Shown here piece after piece: positions 1 through 7,984 of a stretch of DNA of 64,000 bases. The notes beneath the pieces were generated by a model that was not told the DNA's origin, searched no databases, and saw only the letters and a program-made list of their open reading frames with translations. Both the position numbers and the translations under genes were made by a program. Position 1 is the stretch's first letter. Each line of letters starts with the position of its first letter. Source of the stretch: Rhizobium sp. R634 (GTDB taxonomy: Bacteria; Pseudomonadota; Alphaproteobacteria; Rhizobiales; Rhizobiaceae); assembly GCF_002211305.1 (NCBI RefSeq), contig NZ_LOKW01000024.1, positions 124,001-188,000 of the forward strand, given 5' to 3'.

Positions 1-1248
1 CGTCACAGTTCGATGTGGCGCCGGGCGGCGGCATTCGCGGGGCCGGGCTATATGGTCGCCGTCGGCTACATGGATCCCGGCAACTGGGCGACCTCGCTCG
101 CCGGCGGCTCGAAATTCGGCTATGCGCTGCTCACCGTCGCACTGCTTTCCAACCTGATGGCGATCGTGCTGCAATCGCTCTGCGCGCGCCTTGCGATCGC
201 CTCCGGCCGCGATCTCGCCCAGGCCTGCCGCGACGCCTTTCCGAAATGGGTTTCGGTGCCGCTCTGGGCATTCGCGGAAATCGCCATCATCGCCACGGAC
301 ATCGCCGAGGTGATCGGCACGGCGATCGGCCTCAATTTGCTCTTCGGCATCCCGCTGGAACTCGGCGTCCTGATCACCGCGCTCGACGTCTTCCTGATCC
401 TCTTCCTGCAGAAGCTCGGCTTCCGCTGGGTCGAGGCCTTCGTCATCGCGCTGCTCGGCGTCATCGCGCTCTGTTTCGGCGTGCAGATCCTCCTGGCCGA
501 TCCGGAATGGGGTGCCGTCATCACCGGCTTCTTCCCGACGACAGAGATCGTCACCAATCCCGAAATGCTCTATCTCGCGCTCGGCATTCTCGGCGCCACC
601 GTCATGCCGCACAACCTCTACCTCCACTCTGGCATCGTGCAGACGCGGGCTTACGGCCATACGGTTCCGGAGAAGAAAGAGGCGCTGACCTATGCGACGA
701 TCGACTCGACCGTTGCCCTCTGTTTCGCACTGCTGATCAATGCCTCGATCCTGATTCTGGCGGCCGCCGCCTTCAATGCGCATGGCAAGACCGACGTGGT
801 GGAGCTGGGTGACGCCTATTCGCTGCTGTCTCCGCTGCTCGGACTTGCCATCGCGCCGACGCTCTTCGGTATCGCGCTTCTGTGCTGCGGCCTCAACTCG
901 ACGGTGACGGCGACGCTTGCCGGCCAGATCGTCATGGAAGGCTTCCTCAAGATCAGGCTGAAACCCTGGGTGCGCCGTCTGATCACGCGGGCCATCGCCA
1001 TCGTGCCGGCGGCGATCGTCACCATCTGGTACGGCGACCAGGGCACGGCGGAACTCCTGATCCTGACGCAGGTCGTGCTCAGCCTGCAGCTTTCCTTCGC
1101 CGTCTTCCCGCTGGTCATGTTCACCGCCAGCAAGGCCAAGATGGGCGAGCTCGTGTCGCCGCTCTGGCTGAGCGGCATCGCCTATCTGATCGCCATCGTG
1201 ATCGCGGGGCTGAACATCAAGCTGCTCCTCGACTTTGTGACCGGCTAA
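1..1248 (+). CDS. mntH: NRAMP-family Mn2+/Fe2+ transporter, 5' end missing
   Basis: Proton-coupled divalent metal (chiefly Mn2+) importer of the inner membrane. The reading frame is open to the window edge; the first in-window ATG is at 13, and the four codons before it are also open, so the true start lies upstream. The TM1 metal site DPGN is at residues 21-24 counted from that ATG, and the TM6 motif MPHN is near residue 198. The rest is a run of hydrophobic segments, as in a multi-TM NRAMP. Its TAA stop overlaps the stop of the convergent methyltransferase gene by two bases. Family assignment is secure. Metal preference for Mn over Fe is inferred from bacterial homologues. Confidence 0.93.
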   Translation, partial: RHSSMWRRAAAFAGPGYMVAVGYMDPGNWATSLAGGSKFGYALLTVALLSNLMAIVLQSLCARLAIASGRDLAQACRDAFPKWVSVPLWAFAEIAIIATDIAEVIGTAIGLNLLFGIPLELGVLITALDVFLILFLQKLGFRWVEAFVIALLGVIALCFGVQILLADPEWGAVITGFFPTTEIVTNPEMLYLALGILGATVMPHNLYLHSGIVQTRAYGHTVPEKKEALTYATIDSTVALCFALLINASILILAAAAFNAHGKTDVVELGDAYSLLSPLLGLAIAPTLFGIALLCCGLNSTVTATLAGQIVMEGFLKIRLKPWVRRLITRAIAIVPAAIVTIWYGDQGTAELLILTQVVLSLQLSFAVFPLVMFTASKAKMGELVSPLWLSGIAYLIAIVIAGLNIKLLLDFVTG

Positions 1249-2021
1249 AGCCTGGCGTATGCCGCCCGGCCATTGTTGAAATCATCGACGAGAGGGGAGA
1301 ATTTGTGGCTCCCCTCTTCATGCATGATGAGCGGCGCGCGCAGCGACAGCCGCGCGCGCGATCCCTTGATAGCAGTCACCAGGATGCGAACGGCGCTTTC
1401 GCGCTCGCGCGGATGGATGGCGGTGATTTCGATGCCGCCGAAGCGCCGGCCACAGGCATCGATGATTTCTGCGATCGATTGCGGCCTCGCGATCAGCGAC
1501 ATTTGCCCGCCCGGGATCATGATGGCGCCGGCCGTGCGGATCCAGCTCTCGAACAGTCCATCGGTCATCGCATGGGCTTCGGCCTTCAGCGCATCGGGCG
1601 TGCGCCGGTCGCCGGCATCGTTGAAGGGCGGGTTCATGATGACGTGGTGGAAGCTCTCGTCGGCAAGGCCGGCATCGTTGCGCGCCTTGGCGGTCAGCGT
1701 CACATCAGCCTCGACGACGCTGACGCGGCCCGCGACATGCGCATTTTCGGGCAGGAAAATGCTGCGGCGGGCGTAATCGGCCATCTCGGCCGAGCGCTCG
1801 AAGAGCACCACCTGCGTATTGGGAAGGCGTGAAGCGACGGCAAGGCCGGCAGCACCCGCACCGGCGCCGAGATCGGCGACCCGGACCGGACGCCCGTCGG
1901 CGACGAGGGCCGCAAGCAGCATCGCATCCATGCCGGAGCGATGGCCCCTGCCCTTCGGCTGCACCAGATAAAAGGCGCCGCGATGGAAGGCATCGACGGT
2001 GTCAACGGGCTTGCCGGTCAT
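1245..2021 (-). CDS. SAM-dependent methyltransferase, tRNA1(Val) A37 N6-methyltransferase (TrmN6/YfiC) type
   Basis: A Rossmann-fold N6-adenine-type methyltransferase of 258 aa. The SAM loop DLGAGAGAAG is at about residues 47-56, and the catalytic motif NPPF, typical of enzymes methylating exocyclic amines, is at about 129-132. The closest known family is TrmN6/YfiC, which modifies A37 of tRNA1(Val), but the exact substrate is not proven here. An in-frame GTG lies 33 nt further upstream, inside the preceding gene. I chose the ATG at 2021 because GAGCAGG sits just before it and it leaves 7 nt after the DUF2007 stop. The two genes look like an operon. Confidence 0.82.
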   Translation of the reverse strand: MTGKPVDTVDAFHRGAFYLVQPKGRGHRSGMDAMLLAALVADGRPVRVADLGAGAGAAGLAVASRLPNTQVVLFERSAEMADYARRSIFLPENAHVAGRVSVVEADVTLTAKARNDAGLADESFHHVIMNPPFNDAGDRRTPDALKAEAHAMTDGLFESWIRTAGAIMIPGGQMSLIARPQSIAEIIDACGRRFGGIEITAIHPRERESAVRILVTAIKGSRARLSLRAPLIMHEEGSHKFSPLVDDFNNGRAAYARL

Positions 2022-2028
2022 CGCCTGC

Positions 2029-2256
2029 TCACTTCCGCTCGCGCAGCTCGCCACCGAGGCCGGCGTCGATCAGGATGCGGCGCGCCTGATCGGCCATCTC
2101 CTCGTCCACCAACAGGCGGCGCGGCAGCATGCCGAGCGAGCCTTCCAGCACGCTCATGCCCTGATCGGCGATGAAGCAGTGAATTCCCGCATCCTTCATC
2201 AAACTTTCGGCAAAGGAGAGAAGCACAGGGTCGTTGGCGCGGATAAGTTCATGCAT
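2029..2256 (-). CDS. DUF2007-family small protein
   Basis: A 75-aa soluble protein starting MHELIRANDPVLLSF. It fits DUF2007 (putative signal-transducing, ferredoxin-like fold), common next to this methyltransferase in rhizobia. The internal Met at 2256 is preferred over the in-frame ATG at 2277, because GGAAGGA lies about 10 nt before it and the extra seven residues are basic and family-atypical. No catalytic residues are visible. The gene is upstream of the methyltransferase and probably co-transcribed. It diverges from ispB across about 108 bp. The biological role is unknown. Confidence 0.8.
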   Translation of the reverse strand: MHELIRANDPVLLSFAESLMKDAGIHCFIADQGMSVLEGSLGMLPRRLLVDEEMADQARRILIDAGLGGELRERK

Positions 2257-2303
2257 TTGCCGTCGTTTTCCTTCCAATTTCGCCTAGCGCGACAATTCAC
2301 CCC

Positions 2304-2332
2304 TTGCCGCGCCCATCGCCCCTTTCTATTGT
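2304..2332 (+). promoter_or_regulatory. Possible sigma70-type promoter for ispB
   Basis: TTGCCG (2304-2309) and TATTGT (2327-2332) are separated by 17 bp, about 30 bp before the proposed ispB start codon. This is a pattern match only; no start site is known. Confidence 0.35.
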
Positions 2333-2364
2333 CAGCTGTAATGAATGAACAGGAGTCCGGGTCG

Positions 2365-3381
2365 TTGGGCGTGGTCATACCGCTTGAAGAAAGCAAAAAC
2401 AAACTGGCATCCATAAAGCCATTGGTCGATCTCACCAAGGCCGACATGGAGCGGGTGAACCAGCTCATTCTATCCAAGGCCGGCTCCGACGTGCAGATGA
2501 TCCCCGAAGTGGCGAACCATCTGATTTCCTCCGGCGGCAAGCGCCTGCGGCCGATGCTGACGCTCGCTGCCGCCTCGCTGTTCGACTATCGCGGCGAGAA
2601 CCATGTCAAGCTCGCCACATCGGTCGAATTCATGCACACGGCGACGCTGCTGCATGACGACGTCGTCGATGAAAGCGACCTGCGCCGCGGCCGATCGACG
2701 GCGCGGATGATCTGGGGCAACCAGGCCAGCGTGCTGGTCGGCGACTTCCTGCTTGGCCAGGCCTTCCGCATGATGGTCGATGTCGGCTCGCTCGATGCGC
2801 TCGACGTTCTCTCATCCGCCGCGTGCGTGATCGCCGAAGGCGAGGTGCTGCAGCTTTCCGTCGCCAAGAACATGGAGACGACCGAGGACGATTACCTCGC
2901 CGTCATCCGGGCCAAGACCGCGGCCCTCTTTGCCGCCGCCGCCGAAGTCGGCCCGATCGTCGCCGATGCCGGCAAATCCGGCCGCAACGCACTGAAATCC
3001 TACGGCATGAATCTTGGGCTGGCCTTCCAGCTCGTCGACGACGCGCTGGATTATGGCGGCAAGGCCGCCGATCTCGGCAAGAATGTCGGCGACGATTTCC
3101 GCGAGGGCAAGATCACGCTCCCCGTCATCCTTGCCTATCGCCGCGGCACCGAGGACGAACGCGCCTTCTGGCGCGATGCGATCGAAGCCGGCAACAGCAG
3201 CGACGCCAATCTCGAAAAAGCGCTGGGGCTGATCACCAAATACGGGACGCTCAGCGATACGATCGGCCGCGCCGTTCACTACGGCACGATCGCGCGGGAC
3301 GCGCTTGCACCGCTTCCCGACACGGTATGGAAATCCGCCCTGATGGAAGTGATCGATTTCTGCATCGAACGCGTCAACTGA
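2365..3381 (+). CDS. ispB: Octaprenyl/polyprenyl diphosphate synthase
   Basis: Trans-type prenyltransferase that extends farnesyl-PP with isopentenyl-PP to make the ubiquinone side chain. The two aspartate-rich Mg-binding motifs are visible: LLHDDVVDESD at about residues 95-105 and LVDDALD at about 223-229. The GGKRLRP stretch near residue 58 binds IPP. A TTG at 2365 has AGGAG nine bases ahead and gives 338 aa, the usual length for rhizobial IspB. An ATG at 2341 in the same frame would add eight residues but lacks a good ribosome site. The chain length made (C50 in rhizobia, hence decaprenyl) cannot be read from sequence. Confidence 0.92.
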   Translation: MGVVIPLEESKNKLASIKPLVDLTKADMERVNQLILSKAGSDVQMIPEVANHLISSGGKRLRPMLTLAAASLFDYRGENHVKLATSVEFMHTATLLHDDVVDESDLRRGRSTARMIWGNQASVLVGDFLLGQAFRMMVDVGSLDALDVLSSAACVIAEGEVLQLSVAKNMETTEDDYLAVIRAKTAALFAAAAEVGPIVADAGKSGRNALKSYGMNLGLAFQLVDDALDYGGKAADLGKNVGDDFREGKITLPVILAYRRGTEDERAFWRDAIEAGNSSDANLEKALGLITKYGTLSDTIGRAVHYGTIARDALAPLPDTVWKSALMEVIDFCIERVN

Positions 3382-3514
3382 TCAAACGTCCTCGATCGCA
3401 GTCTGATTTTGTTGCGGCGCCGCTTCAAAAAAGCCATCCTGTTATGAATCAGTGATCGCAACTGGTTTTGCGACCGGCGCCATGGCCGGGACGCTCTCGA
3501 AGAAAGGTTTGCTA

Positions 3515-5347
3515 ATGCGGCAGAGATTTGCCATCCGTCTTCTTGCGGGCGCAGCGCTGGCGGCGGTTCTTTCGCTCGGCAGTGTCGGCGGCGTAAGTGC
3601 CGAGGATGCGGCCAAGGCGGATGATGCCGGCAAGGCCGAGAGCTTCGATGCCGACAGCGTCACAACCTTTTCCGGCGCTTTCCTCGCCGCGCGCACGGCC
3701 GATGTCGATCACGACTACGAAACGGCGATCGAGCTTTACAAGAAGGCGCTGCAGATCGAACCCGGCAATCCGGAGATTCGCCAGCGGCTGATGATCTCGC
3801 TGCTGCTCAACGGCGACATCAAGGACGGCGTCAACTATGCCAACGACCTGAAGGGCGATCCGTCCGTCGAGCGCATCACCACGATCGTGCGCGGCATGGA
3901 TGCCGTGCGCCGCGGTGACTACAAGACCGCCGAATCCATCTTGAAGTACAAGGGTCCGAACGATCTCGACCGGATGATGAACGACCTACTGCTCGCCTGG
4001 GCCCGCGTCGGCGCCGGCCGCGGCAAGGAAGCGCTTACCGCGGTCGAGAAGATGAAGGGCCCGGACTGGTTCCGCATCTTCCAGAACTACAATGCCGGCG
4101 CGATCGCCATCGTCACCGGCGACGTGAAATCCGCTCGCCAGCATCTGAACGACGCCGTGCTCGACAAGGAAGGCGGTGCGACCGCGCCAGACACCTTCAT
4201 GCGTGCGGTCATGGCGCTTGCCCGCCTCGAAGCCACGCAGGGCAACAAGCAGAAGGCGCTCGACGCCGTTTCTGTCGGCGACAACCTGCTGCCGAACTAC
4301 GCACCGCTGAACGCGCTGCGCGACAGCATCGAGAAGGGCGAGAAGCAGGAACAGCAGGTCAAGACAGCCGAAGAAGGGGCTGCCGGCGTGCTCTTTTCCG
4401 TCGGCGGCGCGCTGAACCGCGACGGCGCCGAGGACATCGTCTCGCTTTACCTGCAGACGGCCAAAGCGCTCGATCCGAACAGCGCCGATACGCTGGTGCT
4501 GCTCGGCGGCATCGCCGAAAAGCAGAACCAGATGGACCGCGCCATCTCGCTCTACAAGAAAGTGCCGGAGAATTCGCCGATGCGGCGCATCTCCGAGCTG
4601 CAGCTCGGCCTCGCCCTTGCCCAGGGCGGCAAGGTGGAGGAAGCGCGCAAGCACCTTCAGGCGCTGATCGCCTCCGATCCGAAGGACATCCGCAGCTACC
4701 TGGCCTATGGCAGCGTTCTCTCCGACGCCAAGGATTACGAGGCGATGGCCGTCAATTACGACAAGGCCGTCGAAGCGATCGGTCCCCTCCCCGGCCGCGC
4801 CAATTGGAGCGTCTTCTTCCAGCGCGGCATTGCCTATGAGCGGCTGAAGAAATGGGAACAGGCGGAGCCGAACTTCCGCAAGGCGCTGGAGCTCAATCCC
4901 GATCAGCCGCAGGTGCTGAACTATCTCGGCTATTCCTGGATCGACATGAACAGGAACCTCGACGAGGGCCTGAGCATGATCAAGAAGGCCGTCGACCTTC
5001 GCCCCGACGATGGCTACATCATCGATTCGCTCGGCTGGGCCTATTTCCGCCTCAACCGATTCGACGATGCCGTCGACGAACTGGAGCGGGCAGCGCAGAT
5101 CAAAGCCGGCGACGCGACGATCAACGACCATCTCGGCGACGCCTATTGGCGTGTCGGACGCAAGCTCGAGGCCGTCTATCAGTGGAACCGGGCGCTCAGC
5201 TCCGAGCCCGAGGCAGCCGAAATCCCGAAGATCAAGGACAAGATCGCCAACGGCCTGCCTCCTGTCAGCGACGATGCCAAAGCGGCCGACAAGAAGCAGC
5301 CGGACCCGGCGCCCGTCACCCCGCCGCCCGTCGACAAGAAATCCTGA
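3515..5347 (+). CDS. Exported tetratricopeptide repeat protein
   Basis: A 610-aa protein starting MRQRFAIRLLAGAAL, with a Sec-type signal peptide ending near VSAED (about residue 30). The rest is helical with many TPR units. The clearest are at residues about 60-100 (HDYETAIELYKKALQIEPGN) and from about 440 to 570 (WEQAEPNFRKALELNPDQP, LDEGLSMIKKAVDLRPDDG). The tail is Lys/Pro/Asp-rich. The start at 3515 is supported by GAAAGG nine bases upstream; the ATG at 3452 would bury the signal peptide. Such proteins act as periplasmic or outer-membrane-associated scaffolds. No partner is evident. It sits 12 bp before ispE. Confidence 0.85.
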   Translation: MRQRFAIRLLAGAALAAVLSLGSVGGVSAEDAAKADDAGKAESFDADSVTTFSGAFLAARTADVDHDYETAIELYKKALQIEPGNPEIRQRLMISLLLNGDIKDGVNYANDLKGDPSVERITTIVRGMDAVRRGDYKTAESILKYKGPNDLDRMMNDLLLAWARVGAGRGKEALTAVEKMKGPDWFRIFQNYNAGAIAIVTGDVKSARQHLNDAVLDKEGGATAPDTFMRAVMALARLEATQGNKQKALDAVSVGDNLLPNYAPLNALRDSIEKGEKQEQQVKTAEEGAAGVLFSVGGALNRDGAEDIVSLYLQTAKALDPNSADTLVLLGGIAEKQNQMDRAISLYKKVPENSPMRRISELQLGLALAQGGKVEEARKHLQALIASDPKDIRSYLAYGSVLSDAKDYEAMAVNYDKAVEAIGPLPGRANWSVFFQRGIAYERLKKWEQAEPNFRKALELNPDQPQVLNYLGYSWIDMNRNLDEGLSMIKKAVDLRPDDGYIIDSLGWAYFRLNRFDDAVDELERAAQIKAGDATINDHLGDAYWRVGRKLEAVYQWNRALSSEPEAAEIPKIKDKIANGLPPVSDDAKAADKKQPDPAPVTPPPVDKKS

Positions 5348-5359
5348 CGGGCGAAAAGC

Positions 5360-6244
5360 ATGCCTGACGAGGGCTTGGCCAGCGCGTTTAGCGTCACCGA
5401 AGAGGCTCGCGCGAAGATCAACCTGGCCCTGCATGTGACGGGCCAGCGGCCGGACGGCTATCATCTGCTCGATATGCTGGTGACCTTCGCCTGTTATGGC
5501 GACCGTCTGGGATTCACGCCATCGCAGGCCGATGCTTTCACCCTGTCTGGCCGTTTCGGCGGGATGCTCGCTGACGACGGCGGCACGAACCTGGTGCTGA
5601 AGGCGCGCGATCTTCTGCGCGAGCAATCCGGCTCCCTCGCCTTCCCCGTCCACATCCACCTGGAAAAGAATCTGCCGATCGCCTCCGGCATCGGCGGCGG
5701 TTCGGCCGATGCGGCCGCGACGCTACGCGGGCTGATGCGGCTCTGGGACACGACCTTGCCCAAGGGGACGCTTGCCGCGCTCGCGCTGAAGCTCGGCGCC
5801 GACGTGCCGATGTGCCTTGAAAGCCGGCCGCTGATTGCCCGCGGCATCGGTGAAAAGATCCAACCGGTGTCTGATCTTCCGGCCTTTGCCATGGTGCTCG
5901 CCAATCCCCTGAAGGGAGCGTCGACGCCGGATGTTTTCCGCCGGCTCGCGACGAAGAACAATCCGGCTCTGGAACTATCTCAGAGTGCAGGCTGGCTTAC
6001 GGCGATTGCCGCTGCCCGCAACGACCTTGAGCCGCCGGCGCGCGAACTTGTGCCTGAAATCGCAACAATATCGGCAATGCTGCAAGGCCGCGGCGCAGTC
6101 ATGACCCGCATGTCAGGCTCCGGCGCCACCTGCTTCGGGATCTTTAAGACCATGACCGAGGCGAAAGACGTGGCGGCAGCCCTTCACGGCGAGCGGCCCG
6201 ACTGGTATTTCCAGGCAACGGAAACGATCCCGGGAGGCGGATGA
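5360..6244 (+). CDS. ispE: 4-diphosphocytidyl-2-C-methyl-D-erythritol kinase
   Basis: GHMP-family kinase of the MEP isoprenoid pathway. It phosphorylates the 2-hydroxyl of CDP-ME using ATP, in the cytoplasm. The N-terminal substrate motif ARAKINLALHVTGQRPDGYH is at about residues 15-34. The ATP loop LPIASGIGGGSADAAA lies at about 103-118, and the C-terminal GHMP motif MSGSGATCFGIF at about 252-263. The length of 294 aa is normal. It supplies IPP for the nearby ispB product. The stop TGA overlaps the ATG of moaB by 4 nt, so the two are translationally coupled. Confidence 0.96.
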   Translation: MPDEGLASAFSVTEEARAKINLALHVTGQRPDGYHLLDMLVTFACYGDRLGFTPSQADAFTLSGRFGGMLADDGGTNLVLKARDLLREQSGSLAFPVHIHLEKNLPIASGIGGGSADAAATLRGLMRLWDTTLPKGTLAALALKLGADVPMCLESRPLIARGIGEKIQPVSDLPAFAMVLANPLKGASTPDVFRRLATKNNPALELSQSAGWLTAIAAARNDLEPPARELVPEIATISAMLQGRGAVMTRMSGSGATCFGIFKTMTEAKDVAAALHGERPDWYFQATETIPGGG

Positions 6245-6795
6245 TGGCAGGTCTGGACGAGAAGCGGCCCTTCATCGCCGTCGGTATAGCAGTTCTCACC
6301 GTCTCGGACACACGCGTGCCGGAGACCGACAAATCGGGCGATACGCTGGCGGCGCGAATCACCGAGGCGGGCCACAGGCTCGTCGACCGGGCGATCGTGC
6401 CGGATGATCGGGAGAAGATCGCCGCAACGGTCAATGCCTGGACCGAACGGGACGAAATCGACGTCGTCATCACCACGGGAGGCACCGGCTTTACCGGCCG
6501 CGACGTGACGCCCGAGGCGCTGGAGCCGCTGTTCGAAAAGCGCATGGACGGTTTTTCCGCCATCTTTCACCGCATCTCCTATGAGAAGATCGGCACGGCG
6601 ACGATCCAGTCGCGCGCCACGGCAGGCGTTGCCAATTCCACCTTCATCTTCGCCCTGCCGGGTTCGCCCGGCGCCTGCCGGGATGCCTGGGACGGCATCC
6701 TGAAATCGCAGCTCGACTATCGCAGCGTGCCGTGCAACTTCGTCGAGATCATGCCGCGGCTGGACGAGCATCTGAAGCGCGGCGCGGCGAAATAG
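6241..6795 (+). CDS. moaB: Molybdenum cofactor biosynthesis protein B
   Basis: A MoaB/MogA-fold protein of 184 aa that adenylylates molybdopterin, or has a paralogous role, in molybdenum cofactor assembly. The nucleotide/pterin site TTGGTGFTGRDVTPEAL starts near residue 78, and LPGSPGACRDAWD near residue 138 is the second conserved loop. Two ATGs in tandem (6241 and 6244) can start it; the first overlaps ispE by 4 nt. The gene is convergent with the next minus-strand gene and ends a likely TPR-ispE-moaB unit. Confidence 0.93.
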   Translation: MMAGLDEKRPFIAVGIAVLTVSDTRVPETDKSGDTLAARITEAGHRLVDRAIVPDDREKIAATVNAWTERDEIDVVITTGGTGFTGRDVTPEALEPLFEKRMDGFSAIFHRISYEKIGTATIQSRATAGVANSTFIFALPGSPGACRDAWDGILKSQLDYRSVPCNFVEIMPRLDEHLKRGAAK

Positions 6796-6832
6796 GCCGG
6801 CCAAAACCGGGCACCGCAAACGGCACCATTGC

Positions 6833-7147
6833 CTATGTGGCAATGCCTGGCAGAGCGGGCATGGTATCCCAGCTGTCACCCGACAGCAGGAAGCAGCTTA
6901 TGCCGTGAACATCCGTTACAATGAGCGTCCAGGTGCCGCTTTCGGCGGCATAGACCTCGAGAATGGCGTTCTGATTGATCAATCCGACTGCCGTGAGCTT
7001 TTCGCCGAAGTTCTTGTCCAGGAAATTGACGATCTCGGATCGGCCTGCGCAACTGCGCACCATCTGCGATGCTGCCGGATGCGGATGCGCGATCAGCGAT
7101 ATCGGCAATATGACGGCCAGCAGGCCGTAGATCATACCGCGTACCAT
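6833..7147 (-). CDS. Small secreted protein, function unknown
   Basis: A 104-aa protein. The start at 7147 has a near-perfect AAGGAGGTGCGTC before ATG, so the 24 extra upstream codons of the open frame are not used. Residues 1-27 (VRGMIYGLLAVILPISLIAHP, ending at AAS) form a signal peptide. The mature part (MVRSCAGRSEIVNFLDKNF, then AILEVYAAESGTWTLIVTD) contains two cysteines and has a conserved pattern seen in small rhizobial periplasmic proteins. I do not recognise a named function. The gene stands alone between moaB and the GT2-like gene. Confidence 0.78.
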   Translation of the reverse strand: MVRGMIYGLLAVILPISLIAHPHPAASQMVRSCAGRSEIVNFLDKNFGEKLTAVGLINQNAILEVYAAESGTWTLIVTDVHGISCFLLSGDSWDTMPALPGIAT

Positions 7148-7325
7148 GACGCACCTCCTTTCGCCGGAGCCCGGCAGAAGAGGAGATTTCCGCTGACCTG
7201 TTCTGCCGTCCACCGGCATTCCATGGCCATCCGTTACGAAGCGAGGCGCTTCGACGGCGCCATGGGAAATTATAGCGCGAAATCGTATCGGGCGCCATCT
7301 TTTGCGCGACGACGGAAAGGGCGCA

Positions 7326-7844
7326 TCATCGCGCGGCGCGGGCGACCCAGGAGGGAATCAGTTCGCTGGAGAGTTTGCGCGGCTTCTGCCCTTTGACGAA
7401 TTCGGCAAGGCACATGCCGCTTCTTGCCGCGGCAAGCGCCTGGTTCTTCGGCATCAGCAAACCGAGTTCCAGCGGTGGAGCGGCGCGGCGGACGCGCTCT
7501 AAGAACGGGCGCCGGTAGCCGCGCGAGGCGGTAAAGTGCGCCGGCAGCTTGTTCAATGCCACATATTCGGAAATCTCATCGATCCAGCCGGCCTGGGGCC
7601 TTGCGCCCGGCTCGACGAAGAGTAGCCATTCGCCGCGCGCTGAGCGGACGATGTCCTTGATATCCCAATTTGAATAGAAGCGGCAGCCGGCCGCGTCCGC
7701 CACCCGCGAGGTGCCGTCGGACGAGCCGTGATCGAGGACGACCACATCGCTCACGAGCCCCTCCACCGCGCCCGCCACCAGCACCGATAGCGTCTGGGCC
7801 AGCTCGGATTCCTGATCCTGACATTCGAGAATTACCGTCAACAT
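7326..7844 (-). CDS. Short GT2-like glycosyltransferase-fold protein
   Basis: A 172-aa protein beginning MLTVILECQDQESELAQTL, which matches the first half of a GT-A family 2 fold. VVVLDHGSSDGTSRVADAAG at about residues 34-53 is the nucleotide-binding strand with its usual DxGSxDGT. The place where the metal-binding DxD is expected reads LLFVEPGARPQ, so the DxD is missing. The protein is also shorter than active family members (about 220-300 aa). It may be a degenerate or regulatory relative. It is divergent from the radical SAM gene and shares a 140-bp control region that contains a LexA box. Confidence 0.7.
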   Translation of the reverse strand: MLTVILECQDQESELAQTLSVLVAGAVEGLVSDVVVLDHGSSDGTSRVADAAGCRFYSNWDIKDIVRSARGEWLLFVEPGARPQAGWIDEISEYVALNKLPAHFTASRGYRRPFLERVRRAAPPLELGLLMPKNQALAAARSGMCLAEFVKGQKPRKLSSELIPSWVARAAR

Positions 7845-7898
7845 CGGCTATCTATAATGCGCCGCACAAATTTCTACCAGCAGCATTTCCCGTATTTT

Positions 7899-7913
7899 GT
7901 TCTTGCATTGTTC
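7899..7913. promoter_or_regulatory. LexA (SOS) box, alphaproteobacterial type
   Basis: GTTC-TTGCATT-GTTC is an exact direct repeat GTTC-N7-GTTC, the established LexA site of alphaproteobacteria. It overlaps a plausible -35 (TTGTTC at 7908-7913), followed 18 bp later by TTTAAT (7932-7937), ahead of the radical SAM gene at 7985. It also lies 55 bp before the start of the divergent GT2-like gene, so either or both may be controlled. Confidence 0.65.
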
Positions 7914-7984
7914 TTGTTTTGCAGATAGGAATTTAATCATCAAAACGGACGGAAGCACTGGCTTTTCCGTCACGGGAGAATCCG

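Noticed and set aside
3986..5659. Minus-strand open frame of 557 codons across the TPR and ispE genes
   Set aside because: Covers two real plus-strand genes; no domain, no ribosome site; typical high-GC shadow.
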